Below are positions 46,752 to 57,378 of a stretch of 64,000 nucleotides of DNA, piece after piece. The DNA is from Haloplasma contractile (GTDB lineage: Bacteria > Bacillota_I > Bacilli_A > Haloplasmatales > Haloplasmataceae). The notes beneath the pieces are model-generated. The model had not been told where the DNA came from and did no database searches. It worked only from the letters and a program-made list of their open reading frames with translations. Position numbers and translations under genes: made by a program. The DNA lies in assembly GCA_016841945.1 (NCBI GenBank), contig JAENYC010000017.1, positions 1 to 64,000 on the forward strand. The letters run 5' to 3'. How positions within the stretch are numbered: position 1 is the first letter of the stretch; the number at the start of each line of letters is the position of its first letter.

Positions 46752-47102
46752 TTAGGCCACCCCCAAATAATTTGAAGCTTGTTCTTCATCTTTAGTAATG
46801 ACTAAGATCTTATATAAACCTGATACTTTAATAATCTTTTCTATCATAGAATTTAACTCACATACGATTAAAATTCCTTTATTTCTTTTCACTTGATTAT
46901 ATCTACCTAGTATGACACCTATCCCACTACTATCCATAAAACTTAAATTTTTAAAATTAAAAATCATGTTTCTTATTTCATATTTATCCATTAAAGAATT
47001 GATTCGCTCACGTAATTGAAATGATGTATGATGATCAAGTTCACCTGACAACCTGACAAACAGTGTATCAGCTTTAATAAATAAATGAACTGATAACGGC
47101 AT
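46752..47102 (-). CDS. spoIIAA: Anti-anti-sigma factor SpoIIAA
   Basis: STAS-domain protein (116 aa) that frees sigma F when unphosphorylated. The phosphorylation site is in FMDSSGIGVILGRY. With the ATG start at 47102 (six bases after AAGGGGTG; the longest frame begins with GTG three codons earlier) the serine is Ser58, the number known from B. subtilis. It opens the operon. In Bacillus dacF precedes it; here a lysine operon lies between. Confidence 0.95.
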   Translation of the reverse strand: MPLSVHLFIKADTLFVRLSGELDHHTSFQLRERINSLMDKYEIRNMIFNFKNLSFMDSSGIGVILGRYNQVKRNKGILIVCELNSMIEKIIKVSGLYKILVITKDEEQASNYLGVA

Positions 47103-47268
47103 ATTTTTCACCCCTTAAACAATTACTAAATCAAATTTAACATATTTTATTTTTACAATATACCAATTCGACATTAATAGATAAATAAAGAAACACTATT
47201 TTGTCTTTATTCAATAAGATATTATGTAAAAAAGAGTAGAATACTGTTGAAATTTAGATAAAAACAAT

Positions 47269-47299
47269 AAAAAAAAGTGATATAAATAATCACTTTTAT
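47269..47299 (-). terminator. Intrinsic terminator of the lysine operon
   Basis: AAAAGTGATTATTTATATCACTTTTTTTT on the minus strand, 26 bases after the aminotransferase stop. The 167 bases between it and spoIIAA should hold the spoIIA promoter (sigma H expected); a GAAT exists near 47165 but no convincing -35 was found. Confidence 0.85.
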
Positions 47300-47324
47300 T
47301 TAAATAATCTTAATAGTATGAATA

Positions 47325-48512
47325 TTATTTTATTAATTCAAGGCTATTTTCAAACTTTTCTAAAAACTCATCTATTTCTTTATAAGATATTGTAAGTGGA
47401 GGTAATAATCTAACAATGGTTTTTGCTGTTACATTTAATAAGAGTGATTGATTTAAAGCAAGTTCTTTTATTTGATTTGCATAACATCCTGTATCAATGC
47501 CAATCATTAAACCTCTACCACGTATATTATTTATAATTGATGGAAACTTTTCTTTCAATAAATTTATTTTATCGATGATGTAGTTTCCTTTTGCTTTAAT
47601 ATCCTGTTTAAACTCATCTTTCGTAATGGTTTTTAAAATCACTTCACCAACAGATGCAGCCAACGGATTTCCTCCAAAGGTAGTCCCATGCTCTCCTTTA
47701 TTAAAAATGTTTTCTAACTTTTCACTCACTAACATCGCACCAATTGGTAAACCACCACCAAGTGATTTTGCGATTGTTACAACGTCTGGTTTTAAATGAA
47801 GATGTTCAAAGGCAAATAAATCTCCCGTTCGACATAGCCCTGTTTGAATTTCATCGATGATAATAAGAAAATCATGAATCTTAGATAATCTTACAACTTC
47901 ATTGACATAGTCTTGTGATAATTCAATGACACCACCTTCACCTTGTATGATTTCAAGGAAAATGGCACAGGTTTTATGAGATACATTGTTTTGTAAGTCT
48001 TTTATATCATTAAAATTAACATGCTTTGTTCCAGGAAGCATTGGCATAAACATTTTTTTATATTTATCTTGACCTGTTAAGGACAACCCTCCAAAGGTTC
48101 TTCCATGAAAGGAATTGTTTAATGCGATGACTTCTATCTTATCATGATCGGTTTCTTTTCCATACTTTCTAGCTGCTTTTAATGCTGCCTCATTTGCCTC
48201 AGTTCCAGAATTACAAAAGAATACTTTAGAGGCAAAACTATTGTCGACCAATAATTTCGCTAAATTAACAACAGATGGTGCTGCAAAATAATTCGATAGA
48301 TGAATGAAGTGTTCCATTTGTTTCGTTATGGCTTCTTTTATCTTATCATGATGGTGACCAAAAGCATTGACTGCAATACCACTAAACATATCTAAATATT
48401 TATTTCCATTTACATCATATAGGTAAGAACCTTCTGCTTTTTCTATTTCTAAACTCATACGATTGTAGATATTTAAAAGATATTTTTGATCGTTTAATAG
48501 TAAATCACTCAT
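47325..48512 (-). CDS. Class III aminotransferase, probably N-acetyl-LL-2,6-diaminopimelate aminotransferase
   Basis: PLP enzyme of the ArgD/acetylornithine aminotransferase type (395 aa). [12 protein letters not shown] near residue 45, [20 protein letters not shown] (about 93-112), [16 protein letters not shown] and the PLP lysine in [18 protein letters not shown] are intact. ArgD-type enzymes act on acetylated ornithine or succinyl/acetyl-diaminopimelate. No arginine gene is nearby; it is last of a lysine operon and starts within the dapH stop, so the acetyl-DAP aminotransferase step is inferred. In B. subtilis that step is done by an unrelated class I enzyme (PatA). Confidence 0.82.
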   Translation of the reverse strand: MSDLLLNDQKYLLNIYNRMSLEIEKAEGSYLYDVNGNKYLDMFSGIAVNAFGHHHDKIKEAITKQMEHFIHLSNYFAAPSVVNLAKLLVDNSFASKVFFCNSGTEANEAALKAARKYGKETDHDKIEVIALNNSFHGRTFGGLSLTGQDKYKKMFMPMLPGTKHVNFNDIKDLQNNVSHKTCAIFLEIIQGEGGVIELSQDYVNEVVRLSKIHDFLIIIDEIQTGLCRTGDLFAFEHLHLKPDVVTIAKSLGGGLPIGAMLVSEKLENIFNKGEHGTTFGGNPLAASVGEVILKTITKDEFKQDIKAKGNYIIDKINLLKEKFPSIINNIRGRGLMIGIDTGCYANQIKELALNQSLLLNVTAKTIVRLLPPLTISYKEIDEFLEKFENSLELIK

Positions 48513-49216
48513 CTTAAATCATCTAAAATCTGTGTTTTATTTCCTGTTTTTTCATCCTTTTGTTTTATCACTTTAGCTGGTGTCCCAGCAACAACCGTAT
48601 TACTTTCTACATCTCTTGTCACAACACTACCTGCTGCAACAACAGCTCCTTTGCCAATTCTCACTCCTTCTAAGATAACCGCATTGGCTCCGATTAACAC
48701 ATCATCTTCAATAATAACTGGTGTTTTGCTTGGGGGTTCTAATACACCTGCAACAACAGCTCCTGCTCCTATATGACAATTTTTACCAATTGTACCCCGT
48801 GCACCAACAACAGCGTTCATATCAATCATGGTTTTATCACCAATTTCTGCACCGATATTAATGACAGCTCCCATCATCACAACGACGTTATTTCCAATAC
48901 TCACTCTATCTCGAATAATGGCACCTGGTTCTATTCTTGCTTCAATATTTTTTAAATCAAGTAAGGGAATCGCTGAATTTCTTCTGTTGTTTTCTATTTC
49001 ATAATCACAGATTACTGATAGATTGTTGTCAATAAATGTTTTGATCTCTTGATAATCACCAAAAAGAACCCAAAATTTATTTTCACCAAATATCTTGATA
49101 TTTTCAGCTTCTAAACCCTTTAAATCACCTCTTACATAAACTTTCACAGGTGTTTCTTTTTTTGCTTCTTTAATATACTTCGCAATTGCATAAGCATCGG
49201 TTAAATTTTCATTCAT
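48509..49216 (-). CDS. dapH: Tetrahydrodipicolinate N-acetyltransferase
   Basis: Left-handed beta-helix acyltransferase (235 aa) with hexapeptide repeats from about residue 85 ([40 protein letters not shown]). The N-terminal domain and [16 protein letters not shown] are typical of DapH, the acetyl branch, not succinyl DapD. It makes N-acetyl-2-amino-6-oxopimelate from tetrahydrodipicolinate and acetyl-CoA. GGAGACGAAAGT precedes the ATG; it overlaps the aminotransferase start by four bases. Confidence 0.94.
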   Translation of the reverse strand: MNENLTDAYAIAKYIKEAKKETPVKVYVRGDLKGLEAENIKIFGENKFWVLFGDYQEIKTFIDNNLSVICDYEIENNRRNSAIPLLDLKNIEARIEPGAIIRDRVSIGNNVVVMMGAVINIGAEIGDKTMIDMNAVVGARGTIGKNCHIGAGAVVAGVLEPPSKTPVIIEDDVLIGANAVILEGVRIGKGAVVAAGSVVTRDVESNTVVAGTPAKVIKQKDEKTGNKTQILDDLR

Positions 49217-49229
49217 ACTTTCGTCTCCT

Positions 49230-49967
49230 TTATTTAAATATATCGTCCATTGTATAAAACCCCGCTGATTGCTTCACTAAAAACTTTCCAGCTTTAATTG
49301 CGCCATGGGCGAATATTTCTTTTGATAATGCTGTGTGTTTCAGTTCAATGATTTCATCTTTCCCTGAAAATAAAACACTGTGTTCACCTACAATCGATCC
49401 CCCACGTATTGCATGAACACCAATCTCTTTCTTGTCTCTTTTGTGTGTTCCGCCTCTTCCATAAATCAATTCATATTCATCATTTTCATTGATTGTGTTA
49501 GCTAGTGTCAAAGCAGTCCCACTTGGGGCATCAATTTTTTTATTATGATGTTTTTCAATGATTTCAATATCAAATTCACTTAAGGTATCATGATATTGCC
49601 TTAAGATTCGATTTAAAATGTTAATTCCAAGTGACATATTAGAAGATAACATGATGGGAATTTCTTTGGCTTTTTGTTTAATCAATGCAATTTGTTCCTT
49701 AGAATAACCTGTTGTAGCAATCACCACAGGCAATTTTTTTTCTACAGCATAAGCTAATAATTGTTTAAGATAACTAGGATGAGAAAAATCAATGATGAGG
49801 TCACCTGGTTCTTTGATCTTAAATGGGTCCGAATAAACGGGATAATAAGTGGCTTGAACTTCTTTGTCAACACCAGCAATAATATGAAAGTCCATATCAA
49901 ATTCTAATAACTTGCTTAATACTTGACCCATTTTACCATTGGCACCGTATAATATGATATTTACCAT
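49230..49967 (-). CDS. dapB: 4-hydroxy-tetrahydrodipicolinate reductase (canonical copy)
   Basis: DapB of normal length (245 aa). NAD(P) loop [11 protein letters not shown] (residues 8-18) and substrate motif [16 protein letters not shown] with both His residues and the catalytic Lys. [13 protein letters not shown] in the C-terminal domain is also family-typical. Its ATG overlaps the dapA stop. Compare the divergent second copy at 15545. Confidence 0.95.
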   Translation of the reverse strand: MVNIILYGANGKMGQVLSKLLEFDMDFHIIAGVDKEVQATYYPVYSDPFKIKEPGDLIIDFSHPSYLKQLLAYAVEKKLPVVIATTGYSKEQIALIKQKAKEIPIMLSSNMSLGINILNRILRQYHDTLSEFDIEIIEKHHNKKIDAPSGTALTLANTINENDEYELIYGRGGTHKRDKKEIGVHAIRGGSIVGEHSVLFSGKDEIIELKHTALSKEIFAHGAIKAGKFLVKQSAGFYTMDDIFK

Positions 49968-50842
49968 TTTAAACCGTATTCCTTCATCATATTGATTAAA
50001 ACTTGTTTATTATTATCATTCATCTCAACAAGTGGTAATCGATAATGACCCACATTCATTCCTAGTAAGTTCATCGCTTCCTTTATTGGGATAGGATTAG
50101 TTTCTATAAACAATGCATTAATTAAATCTAGCATTTTTAGTTGAGATATTCTTGCTTTTTCTATATCTCCATTTAAATAATCATAAACCATATCATGTGT
50201 TTCTTTTGGTAGAATATTGGCGACGACTGAAATAACACCGTTTCCACCTAATGATAAAACAGGCATCACTTGGTCATCGTTACCTGAGTAAATATAAAAA
50301 TCATCATTACAAAGATTCCTTATTTTAGCGACTTGACTGATATCACCACTTGCTTCTTTTACAGCACAGATATTTTTATTTTTTGATAATTCTTTTACTG
50401 TTTCTGCTTGTATATTTAAACCTGTTCTACTTGGTACATTATACATGATGATAGGGATATTTACATGAGCGGCAATTTCTCGATAGTGATGAATGAGTCC
50501 TTTTTGTGTGGTCTTATTATAATAAGGTGTCACAATTAATAATCCATTAGCACCAACATTTTCAGCATGTTGACTCATTTCTATGGTTTTTTGTGTTACA
50601 TTACTACCCGTTCCTGCAATAACGGGAATACGATGATTCACTTGCTTCACAGTAAAAGCTATCACTTCTTTTTTTTCTTCTTTCGATAAGGTTGCTGATT
50701 CTCCCGTTGTCCCACAAACCACAATGGCATCTGTTTGTTTTTCAATATGCCACTCTATTAACTCAGCTAGTTTCTCATAATCAACTGCATTGTTCTTAAA
50801 AGGCGTAATGATTGCTACGCCAGAACCAGTAAATAATCTCAT
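49961..50842 (-). CDS. dapA: 4-hydroxy-tetrahydrodipicolinate synthase
   Basis: TIM-barrel Schiff-base aldolase condensing pyruvate and aspartate semialdehyde (293 aa). [16 protein letters not shown] (about residues 41-56), the tyrosine in MYNVPSRTG (about 130-138) and the Schiff-base lysine in CAVKEASGD (about residue 158) are present. The first ATG of the frame has no spacing to AAGGA; the ATG three codons later (MRLFTGSG) was chosen. Confidence 0.95.
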   Translation of the reverse strand: MRLFTGSGVAIITPFKNNAVDYEKLAELIEWHIEKQTDAIVVCGTTGESATLSKEEKKEVIAFTVKQVNHRIPVIAGTGSNVTQKTIEMSQHAENVGANGLLIVTPYYNKTTQKGLIHHYREIAAHVNIPIIMYNVPSRTGLNIQAETVKELSKNKNICAVKEASGDISQVAKIRNLCNDDFYIYSGNDDQVMPVLSLGGNGVISVVANILPKETHDMVYDYLNGDIEKARISQLKMLDLINALFIETNPIPIKEAMNLLGMNVGHYRLPLVEMNDNNKQVLINMMKEYGLKW

Positions 50843-50847
50843 AAATA

Positions 50848-51828
50848 TCATTCCTTTATTAAAATTTCAGCGATTTGCACAGCATTCGTCGCTGCACCTT
50901 TTCTGATATTGTCAGATACGACAAACAAATTTAAACCATTTTCTAAGCTAAAGTCTCGTCTGATTCTACCAACATAAACTTCATCTTTTCCTTCTGCGAT
51001 AATCGGCATCGGATACACATTATTTTTCACATCATCATATAACATAATACCCTCTTTATCTTTAAATAAAAGGAATATTTCTTTTAAATCAAATGGTTTA
51101 TACAACTCAACATTGATAGAGACACAATGGCCATATTTAACAGGTACTCTCACTGTCGTCGCGGTTATTTTTAAATTGGCGTCGTGTAAAATCTTTTTTG
51201 TTTCCTCAATCATCTTGACTTCTTCTTTTGTATAACCATTATCATCAAAGGCATCGATATGTGGTAGACAGTTCCCCTGTATAGGATAAGGGTATTTATC
51301 AGTCTTATTATCTTTTAAATCATTTAAACCAGCCATCCCAGAACCACTCACAGCTTGATAAGTGGAATAGACAATTCTTTTAATTCCATAATTATCGTGC
51401 AATATTTTTAATGGAAGCACACATTGAATCGTACTACAATTAGGGTTTGCGATTATTCCATGATGAGAAAAAACATCTTTTGGATTAACCTCCGGTACAA
51501 CAAGAGGGACCTCTTCTTCCATACGCCAAGCACTGCTATTATCAATCACAATCACACCATTTTCTTTTGCGATTGGAGCATATGTTTGACTAGTCTCTCC
51601 ACCTGCAGAAAACAAGGCAATATCAATTTTTCGATTTTTAAAGGAATCCTTCGTCAGTTCTTCTACTGTATACACTTGATTATTATAATTAATTTTTTTT
51701 CCTGATGATTTACACGATGCAAACAAGAATAACTGTTTAATAGGAAACTCACGTTCATTTAAAACTTTAAGAAATGTTGAACCAACGAGTCCTGTAGCTC
51801 CGATGATTGCCACATTATATCGTTTCAT
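50848..51828 (-). CDS. asd: Aspartate-semialdehyde dehydrogenase
   Basis: Second step of the aspartate pathway (326 aa). NADP loop [16 protein letters not shown] (about residues 7-22), the catalytic cysteine in [16 protein letters not shown] (about residue 122) and the [10 protein letters not shown] segment. The longest frame adds nine residues without its own ribosome site; GGAAGGTGG before MKRYNVAI decides the start. Overlaps the dapF end by 14 bases. Confidence 0.95.
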   Translation of the reverse strand: MKRYNVAIIGATGLVGSTFLKVLNEREFPIKQLFLFASCKSSGKKINYNNQVYTVEELTKDSFKNRKIDIALFSAGGETSQTYAPIAKENGVIVIDNSSAWRMEEEVPLVVPEVNPKDVFSHHGIIANPNCSTIQCVLPLKILHDNYGIKRIVYSTYQAVSGSGMAGLNDLKDNKTDKYPYPIQGNCLPHIDAFDDNGYTKEEVKMIEETKKILHDANLKITATTVRVPVKYGHCVSINVELYKPFDLKEIFLLFKDKEGIMLYDDVKNNVYPMPIIAEGKDEVYVGRIRRDFSLENGLNLFVVSDNIRKGAATNAVQIAEILIKE

Positions 51829-52627
51829 TTTTACCACCTTCCCGATAATATCCACAACAAATAAATTCAGAAGGACCTAGTAAATAGACATTTTGATTTA
51901 TTTGTTCAATGGTTAATTTGCCACCAGAGACAAAGACATTGACTTTATTATCTGTATGATTCACCATTTTACTAATGACCGCTACGGCAGATGAACCCGT
52001 TCCACAACTCTTTGTAAAACCAACCCCTCGTTCATACGTTATGACCTTTAAGGTCGATTCATTCACAACCTCACAAAAATTGACATTAATTCGATTAGGA
52101 AACATCTCATGTTGTTCAATGAGGGGTGCGTATTTAGAAAGGGGATAATCATCTAATGATTCAAGAAAAATAACCCCATGTAATGTTCCCATTGTAAGGA
52201 CTGACATTTTTAATACTTGATCAAGGACCGTTATTTCTTGATTGACTGAGATAACAGAAGGATGACCCATATTGATTTTTACCTCTTCAATATCATGGTC
52301 ATTCTTAATCAGTTCTACTTTCATCAATCCCGCTAAAGTAGAAATGATAAATTTATCATCCTTCACTAATTCATGCTGATATAAATATTTCGCAAAACAT
52401 CGTATGCCATTTCCACACATTGGTGCAATGGTTCCGTCCGCATTATAAAAATCCATATATAAATTTTGATCTTTTTCCTTTACAATCATCAATCCATCAG
52501 CACCAACGCCATAATGACGATCACAAATTGATATCGCTAGTTGATTAGGATAAGTTATGTTACAATCAAGTCCATTAATGATAATAAAATCATTCCCTGT
52601 TCCTTGATACTTTTCAAAATAAAGCAT
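51815..52627 (-). CDS. dapF: Diaminopimelate epimerase
   Basis: PLP-independent racemase turning LL-DAP into meso-DAP (270 aa). The two catalytic cysteines are in APMCGNGIRCFAKYL (about residue 72) and FTKSCGTGSSAVAVI (about 214), and the start YFEKYQGTGNDFIIING is typical. The longer frame adds 15 residues; AAAGGAG six bases before MLYFEKYQ decides the start. Confidence 0.95.
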   Translation of the reverse strand: MLYFEKYQGTGNDFIIINGLDCNITYPNQLAISICDRHYGVGADGLMIVKEKDQNLYMDFYNADGTIAPMCGNGIRCFAKYLYQHELVKDDKFIISTLAGLMKVELIKNDHDIEEVKINMGHPSVISVNQEITVLDQVLKMSVLTMGTLHGVIFLESLDDYPLSKYAPLIEQHEMFPNRINVNFCEVVNESTLKVITYERGVGFTKSCGTGSSAVAVISKMVNHTDNKVNVFVSGGKLTIEQINQNVYLLGPSEFICCGYYREGGKNETI

Positions 52628-52643
52628 AGTCTTCTCCTTTATT

Positions 52644-53843
52644 TTATAAATTAAAATAACTTGCAATCGCATGGACTGCTTTTTGTTTATAATCTTTATT
52701 AATAGTGTATGAAATACTGATTTCAGATGTGGTTACCTGTTTAAAAACAATATCATTTTCCGCAAATATCTCAAAGATATTTGCCGCTATTCCAGATTGG
52801 GAACGCATTCCTAGACCAACAACTGATAATTTAATGATATCCTCATCCTTTAAACAATCAATTCCCTTAAATTCCTCTTTAATATCATCGATTATTTCAT
52901 CAATAATTGTAATATCTTCTTTAGACGTGGTAAAGGAAATATTCACATATCCTGATACTGGTGATGTCTGACTAATCATATCGACATTCACACTAGCACT
53001 GGCTAACCTCATAAAAATATGAGCTATATTTTTAGATGAATAAGGTACATGATTGAGGGTAATCATTAAAACATTTTCATTAATTGATAATCCTGTCACA
53101 CTGCGTTTTTCCACTTGTAAACCACTCTCCTTAATATATGAACCATCAATAGCTTCTAAACTACTGGCAACATAAATTGGCACATGATATAAATGACCAA
53201 TCTCAACAGCCCTTGCTTCCATCACTTTACTTCCTAAACTTGCCATTTCTTCCATTTCTTCATAACTGATCACAGACAATTTTCTAGCGTCCTTATATAA
53301 TCTTGGGTCAACACTATATATTCCTGAAACGTCCGTATATATTTCACACGTACAGCCTAGTTTAGCCGCTAAAGCAACGGCAGTTGTATCAGAACCACCT
53401 CGGCCCAATGTAGTAATATCACCTAAATCATTTAATCCTTGAAAGCCTGCGACAACAACTACCTTACCCTTTTCTAAATGGCCCTTAATTTTCCGACAAT
53501 CAATATCCGCTATTTTATTTTTGGTATGGATACCTTCTGTTTTAATTCCTGCTTGGAATCCAGTTAAAGCAATGGCTTCACAACCTTTTTCATTAAGAAT
53601 CATCGCAAAAAGTGAAATAGAAACTTGTTCACCAGTAGACATTAATAAATCCATTTCTCTTTTAGAAGGATTGTGACTTACTTTTTTAGCGGTTTCAATT
53701 AATGAGTTAGTGGTTTTTCCCATAGCAGAAACTACAACCACAATCTTCTGATGTACTTTTCTACGGTCTATAATTTTATCAGCGATTTTCTGCATTTTTT
53801 CAATGGTTTCAACTGAAGAACCACCATATTTTAAAACAACCAC
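52644..53843 (-). CDS. lysC: Aspartokinase
   Basis: First enzyme of the aspartate family pathway (399 aa). KYGGSSV (residues 5-11, ATP/aspartate), TTLGRGGSDTTAVALAAKLG (about residues 145-164) and EIYTDVSGIYSVDPR, followed by two ACT domains (from about 250 and 330) that bind the feedback amino acid. The start is GTG behind AGGA. As it is inside a lysine-riboswitch operon, lysine sensitivity is expected. Confidence 0.94.
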   Translation of the reverse strand: MVVLKYGGSSVETIEKMQKIADKIIDRRKVHQKIVVVVSAMGKTTNSLIETAKKVSHNPSKREMDLLMSTGEQVSISLFAMILNEKGCEAIALTGFQAGIKTEGIHTKNKIADIDCRKIKGHLEKGKVVVVAGFQGLNDLGDITTLGRGGSDTTAVALAAKLGCTCEIYTDVSGIYSVDPRLYKDARKLSVISYEEMEEMASLGSKVMEARAVEIGHLYHVPIYVASSLEAIDGSYIKESGLQVEKRSVTGLSINENVLMITLNHVPYSSKNIAHIFMRLASASVNVDMISQTSPVSGYVNISFTTSKEDITIIDEIIDDIKEEFKGIDCLKDEDIIKLSVVGLGMRSQSGIAANIFEIFAENDIVFKQVTTSEISISYTINKDYKQKAVHAIASYFNL

Positions 53844-53854
53844 TTTACCATCCT

Positions 53855-55153
53855 CTATTCTATATTATTTCTTAATAAATCTGTATAAGTTTCTCGTTTC
53901 ACTACAACGCGAGAAGAACCATCTTTCACAAAAATAACTGCCGGTCTTGTCATAAGATTATAATTAGATGACATGCTGTAGTGATAAGCGCCCGTTGAGA
54001 AGACAGCTAGTATATCTTTAGGATTGGGTTTAGGTAGTTTAGCTGTTTTCACTAATATATCACCCGATTCACAGCATTTACCTGTCACAGTATAATTTTC
54101 TTCTATTTCATCATTCATACGATTAGCAAGTACTGCTTCATAGTCAGCATCATATAATGCTGTACGGATATGATCTGCCATACTGCCATCCACAAAAACG
54201 TAATGCTTGCCGCCATAGGTTTTTTTTGTGCTTCCTACCTTATAAAGGGTTGTCCCACTATTGGCCACTATCGCTCTACCTGGTTCAATTAAAATTTTCG
54301 GTATCGGTATATTTAAACCGCTCGCATCATTTTCTACCTTTTCAAGTAATTCTTTTAAAAATATATTTATATCAAATGGTGTATCACCATCAACATAATA
54401 AATGCCAAAACCTCCACCTAGATTTAATTCATCGATACAAACATTAACATTTTGTTTTACTGTTTTGATATAGGTCATCATAATCCCTAACTGACGATAA
54501 AATGATTCTCTTTCAAATATTTGTGAACCAATATGACTATGAAGACCACGGAAATTTAAAAATTCATGATCATCTATCCATTTTATTAATTCAAATGTGG
54601 CTTCAGAAAATATACTTTCACCAAATTTAGAATCATTTTTTGTTGTACTAATATATTCATGGGTATGGGCTTCAATACCTGGATTGACCCTTAATAACAC
54701 ATTTATATGTTTATGATGCTTTTCACATATTTCACTTAAAAGATGCGCTTCATATTGATTATCAAGAACAATCGTTCCTATGTCATGTTTAACTGCCATA
54801 TGTAACTCTTCTTCTGTTTTATTATTGCCATGGAAATAAATCCTTTCAACAGGAAAATGTGCTTTTAAAGCTGTATATAATTCTCCTCCAGATACAACAT
54901 CTAAAGATAATCCTTCTTCATTAATCAACTTACACATCGCTAGATTTAAAAATGCCTTTGATGCATAAATGACTTCAGTATCCACTTTGTCACTTATAAA
55001 ACTTTCCTTAAATAAACGGCATTGATTTCTAATATGTGCCTCGTCCATGACATATAGTGGTGTTTGATATTTTTTAACTAACTCCATCGTACAACAGCCA
55101 CCTATTTCTAAATGTCCTTTTTCATTAATTATTGTTGTGCCAAATAATTTCAT
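53855..55153 (-). CDS. lysA: Diaminopimelate decarboxylase
   Basis: PLP enzyme making L-lysine from meso-DAP (432 aa). The PLP lysine is in VIYASKAFLNLAM (about residue 67), GGELYTALKA and the HSHIGSQIFE motif follow, and the CCESGDILVKTAKLPKP segment near residue 345 carries the conserved Cys and Glu. It is the first gene of an eight-gene operon under the lysine riboswitch. Confidence 0.95.
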   Translation of the reverse strand: MKLFGTTIINEKGHLEIGGCCTMELVKKYQTPLYVMDEAHIRNQCRLFKESFISDKVDTEVIYASKAFLNLAMCKLINEEGLSLDVVSGGELYTALKAHFPVERIYFHGNNKTEEELHMAVKHDIGTIVLDNQYEAHLLSEICEKHHKHINVLLRVNPGIEAHTHEYISTTKNDSKFGESIFSEATFELIKWIDDHEFLNFRGLHSHIGSQIFERESFYRQLGIMMTYIKTVKQNVNVCIDELNLGGGFGIYYVDGDTPFDINIFLKELLEKVENDASGLNIPIPKILIEPGRAIVANSGTTLYKVGSTKKTYGGKHYVFVDGSMADHIRTALYDADYEAVLANRMNDEIEENYTVTGKCCESGDILVKTAKLPKPNPKDILAVFSTGAYHYSMSSNYNLMTRPAVIFVKDGSSRVVVKRETYTDLLRNNIE

Positions 55154-55175
55154 GTTTTCACCAACTTATCTTAAT

Positions 55176-55206
55176 ATAAAAAGTCACAAGCAAAAGGCTC
55201 ATGACT
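55176..55206 (-). terminator. Lysine-riboswitch terminator
   Basis: AGTCATGAGC pairs with GCTTGTGACT around CTTTT, then TTTTT on the minus strand. It sits between the aptamer and lysA and should form when lysine is bound. Confidence 0.9.
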
Positions 55207-55228
55207 AAAAAAATCCCTTTGCCCCAAT

Positions 55229-55374
55229 AAAATAAAGCGCCTCATTAATAAATCGGGCAATTTATTAACGACAGTACTAAGTTTATTCAACTTAGTCCCA
55301 ATACCACAAAAGTATTTCGGCAGTTGTCCCTTTCCCAAAAGGTACTCTTGACATACCGCAGCCTCTTTATTTTA
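55229..55374 (-). promoter_or_regulatory. Lysine riboswitch (L box)
   Basis: Minus-strand elements in order: AATAAAGAGGCTGCGG, AAGAGTACC, GGGAAAGGGACAACTGCCGAAA, the TTGGGACTAAGTTG...ACTTAGTACTGTCG arm, ATTGCCC and the closing GCGCTTTATT, which pairs with AATAAAG.GGC (P1). This is the L-box consensus order. A TTGACT -35 lies at 55433-55438, with a weak extended -10 (TACTGT) 17 bases on. Confidence 0.92.
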
Positions 55375-55565
55375 CTGTATAAAATGAGTATTAAATTTTT
55401 TATATAAACACAGTAACATAATTCTATATTAAAGTCAATTGTTTTTTTTATATATAAAATTACAAAATAAATGAATAAAAAACATAAAAAATAGACAAAA
55501 AAACCTTAAAAAATAAAAAAAATGCATGATTTAACAATTTTTAATGAAAAAATGATATCTTTTTG

Positions 55566-55571
55566 CTATAA
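55566..55571 (+). promoter_or_regulatory. Extended -10 promoter of the cold-shock gene
   Basis: TTTTTGCTATAAT: TGC before a perfect TATAAT, no clear -35. It gives a leader of roughly 85 bases before the coding start, a length often seen for thermosensing cold-shock mRNAs. Confidence 0.65.
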
Positions 55572-55663
55572 TAATAGAGAAGGAAGAATAACAGTTTCTT
55601 GATACTTACATAATATATTTAGAAACATTATGACACTAAATGTAAAAGGAGGTGTAAGAATCA

Positions 55664-55861
55664 ATGATTGGAAAAGTAAAATGGTTTAACAGAGAAAAAG
55701 GTTATGGATTCATTGAGAGCGAAAATGGTGAAGATGTATTTGTTCACTTCTCAGCAATCCAAGTAGAAGGATACAAAACACTTGATGAAGGTCAAGATGT
55801 TGAATTTGAAGTAGAAGAAAGTGATCGCGGTCCTCAAGCTGCAAATGTAAGAATTATATAA
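55664..55861 (+). CDS. Cold-shock protein (CspA/CspB family)
   Basis: Single cold-shock domain of standard length (65 aa). RNP1 KGYGFIES (residues 12-19) and RNP2 VFVHFSAI (residues 26-33) are intact. It binds single-stranded nucleic acids and melts RNA structure. AAAGGAGGTG precedes the ATG. It is the only plus-strand gene between the minus-strand lysine operon and the cut dacF, and neither neighbour is co-oriented. Confidence 0.95.
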   Translation: MIGKVKWFNREKGYGFIESENGEDVFVHFSAIQVEGYKTLDEGQDVEFEVEESDRGPQAANVRII

Positions 55862-56059
55862 TTTAAAAATATATATAATCTAAAATATTAAAATTAAGTA
55901 ATGTTATGAATGTGTATGACTAAAATTGATTTATAGATGAACTACCTTAGTATGTTTTCGATCGTATATCAATTAGTGATTAATTAAGAAACTTATATCT
56001 CATCCTTACCCGTTTATATTTCTTTTATAACTTATGTTAATAACAAAGAGATATTAACT

Positions 56060-56089
56060 AAAAAGCGCTTGTTACAAGCGCTTTTTTTA
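56060..56089 (+). terminator. Intrinsic terminator between csp and dacF
   Basis: AAAAAGCGCTTG, TTA, CAAGCGCTTTTTTT: very strong plus-strand terminator, usable in both directions. The 200 bases before it (55862-56059) show no gene. Confidence 0.9.
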
Positions 56090-56169
56090 CTTACCTAATT
56101 CCTTTAGACGTTCTTCAACCATTATATTATCCATCAAATATTTTATTCATTAACTTTGTTTATGACTAA

Positions 56170-56690
56170 TTATCTAAAAAACATTGATTTTATCGTACGT
56201 CCTAACACTTCAAAATAAGATGCTTTTTCAACATCTTGTTCTACTGTGAGGGGAACAGTATAAATGACTTTACCATCTTTTAGAATTTCTAACTCCCCTA
56301 TTTGTTCTCCTACTTTTACACCATTTTTACCAATATTAAAATTAAATCTTTCTTCTAAACCTTTAATTTCTTCACCTTTTTGCGTGACAAAATAAACAGG
56401 GTCATTTGTCACTATCTTAATTCTTTGTGGTGTTAATAAAATATTTTGATATTCATCAACTTGATAATTTTTACTCTTATATTCAACAGCTTCATATTGA
56501 CTAAATCCATAGTTTAATAATTTCACAGTATCATAGCTTCTTTGACTTGGTGTTGTCTCTCCCATAATAACACTAATAAGTCGCATATTATTTTTTTTCA
56601 TCGTTGCCGTCAAATTATAACCCGATTCAGATGTCCGACCCGTTTTTAACCCATCAATACCAGGAACGTGCTTAACAAGCTTATTGGTAT
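56170..56690 (-). pseudogene. dacF: 3' half of dacF (D-alanyl-D-alanine carboxypeptidase), cut at an element border
   Basis: The last 173 or so codons of a DacF-type carboxypeptidase. Homology begins abruptly at TNKLVKHVPGIDGLKTGRTS (KTG box present) and continues through SGYNLTATMKKNNMRLISVI to a normal C terminus (YFEVLGRTIKSMFFR). The signal peptide and the SxxK and SxN motifs are missing: upstream of 56690 the frame turns into unrelated AT-rich sequence. In Bacillus dacF stands before spoIIAA and is read in the forespore. The cut is 700 bases from a serine recombinase gene, so an inserted element is the simplest cause. It could be a decayed remnant or a gene rejoined by excision. Confidence 0.85.
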
Positions 56691-56873
56691 GTATAAAAAC
56701 CGCCAATATAAAAATTATCAACTTTTAAATTTTATCATCAATAAATTAAATCGAATTTTTCTTCAATTTACTCATAAAACTATAAAATATTCTGAATTTT
56801 TACTAGATATATGATAGAATAAAAGGTATAGTGTCGTTTTTTTATATCTTAATTTATTATAGGGGGATTTTTC

Positions 56874-57353
56874 ATGAGTAAGAAATTTTTAATTTTTATG
56901 ATATTTTCTTTACTTTTTTTAAGTGGATGCCATACAAATGGTGAGAATAATGATTATACAAATAGTTATACTGAGGACAGTCAATCTGTGCCTAATACTA
57001 ACTCTCCAACTACTCAAAATTTAAGTTTAAGTAATTATAATCAATACTTAAGTTTTAAAATTAACAAATACACAAGTAATATAAGTGTTAATGTAGTTAG
57101 CAAATCAGGGAACTTTGTTGTTGATAATGTCACATATTCAATACGTTTTAATATTGACATAGTATATAAACGAAATGGTTATTCAAATACAAAAAATAAA
57201 AGTTTTTACTTCTCTCATTCTGGTTCTGGTTTGGGTTCTGAAACAATAGATATGTTTACAATATTTATGAATCATAGACCCGATCAAAATTATTATGTAG
57301 AATCTTATAATATCGATTATACAATAAGCAGTGTATCTGGCATTGTTAAGTAA
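56874..57353 (+). CDS. Hypothetical lipoprotein (element-borne)
   Basis: A 159-residue protein with a lipoprotein signal, KFLIFMIFSLLFLSGC (lipobox LSGC, Cys19), followed by a Ser/Thr/Asn-rich linker (to about residue 50) and a beta-rich domain of roughly 100 residues with many Tyr and Ser. I do not know the family. AGGGGG lies eight bases before the ATG. It is the first gene inside the putative element next to the dacF cut and is convergent with the recombinase. Confidence 0.65.
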   Translation: MSKKFLIFMIFSLLFLSGCHTNGENNDYTNSYTEDSQSVPNTNSPTTQNLSLSNYNQYLSFKINKYTSNISVNVVSKSGNFVVDNVTYSIRFNIDIVYKRNGYSNTKNKSFYFSHSGSGLGSETIDMFTIFMNHRPDQNYYVESYNIDYTISSVSGIVK

Positions 57354-57378
57354 ATAATTGAATTTAATACCTTTTCCT

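Noticed and set aside
47112-47324. Sigma H promoter for spoIIA
   Set aside because: A GAAT is present near 47165, but no AGGA-type -35 lies at the proper distance, so it was not listed.
56087-56122. Short minus-strand ORF MVEERLKELGK near the csp terminator
   Set aside because: Only 11 codons, no ribosome site and overlapping a terminator; perhaps a gene remnant but not supportable.
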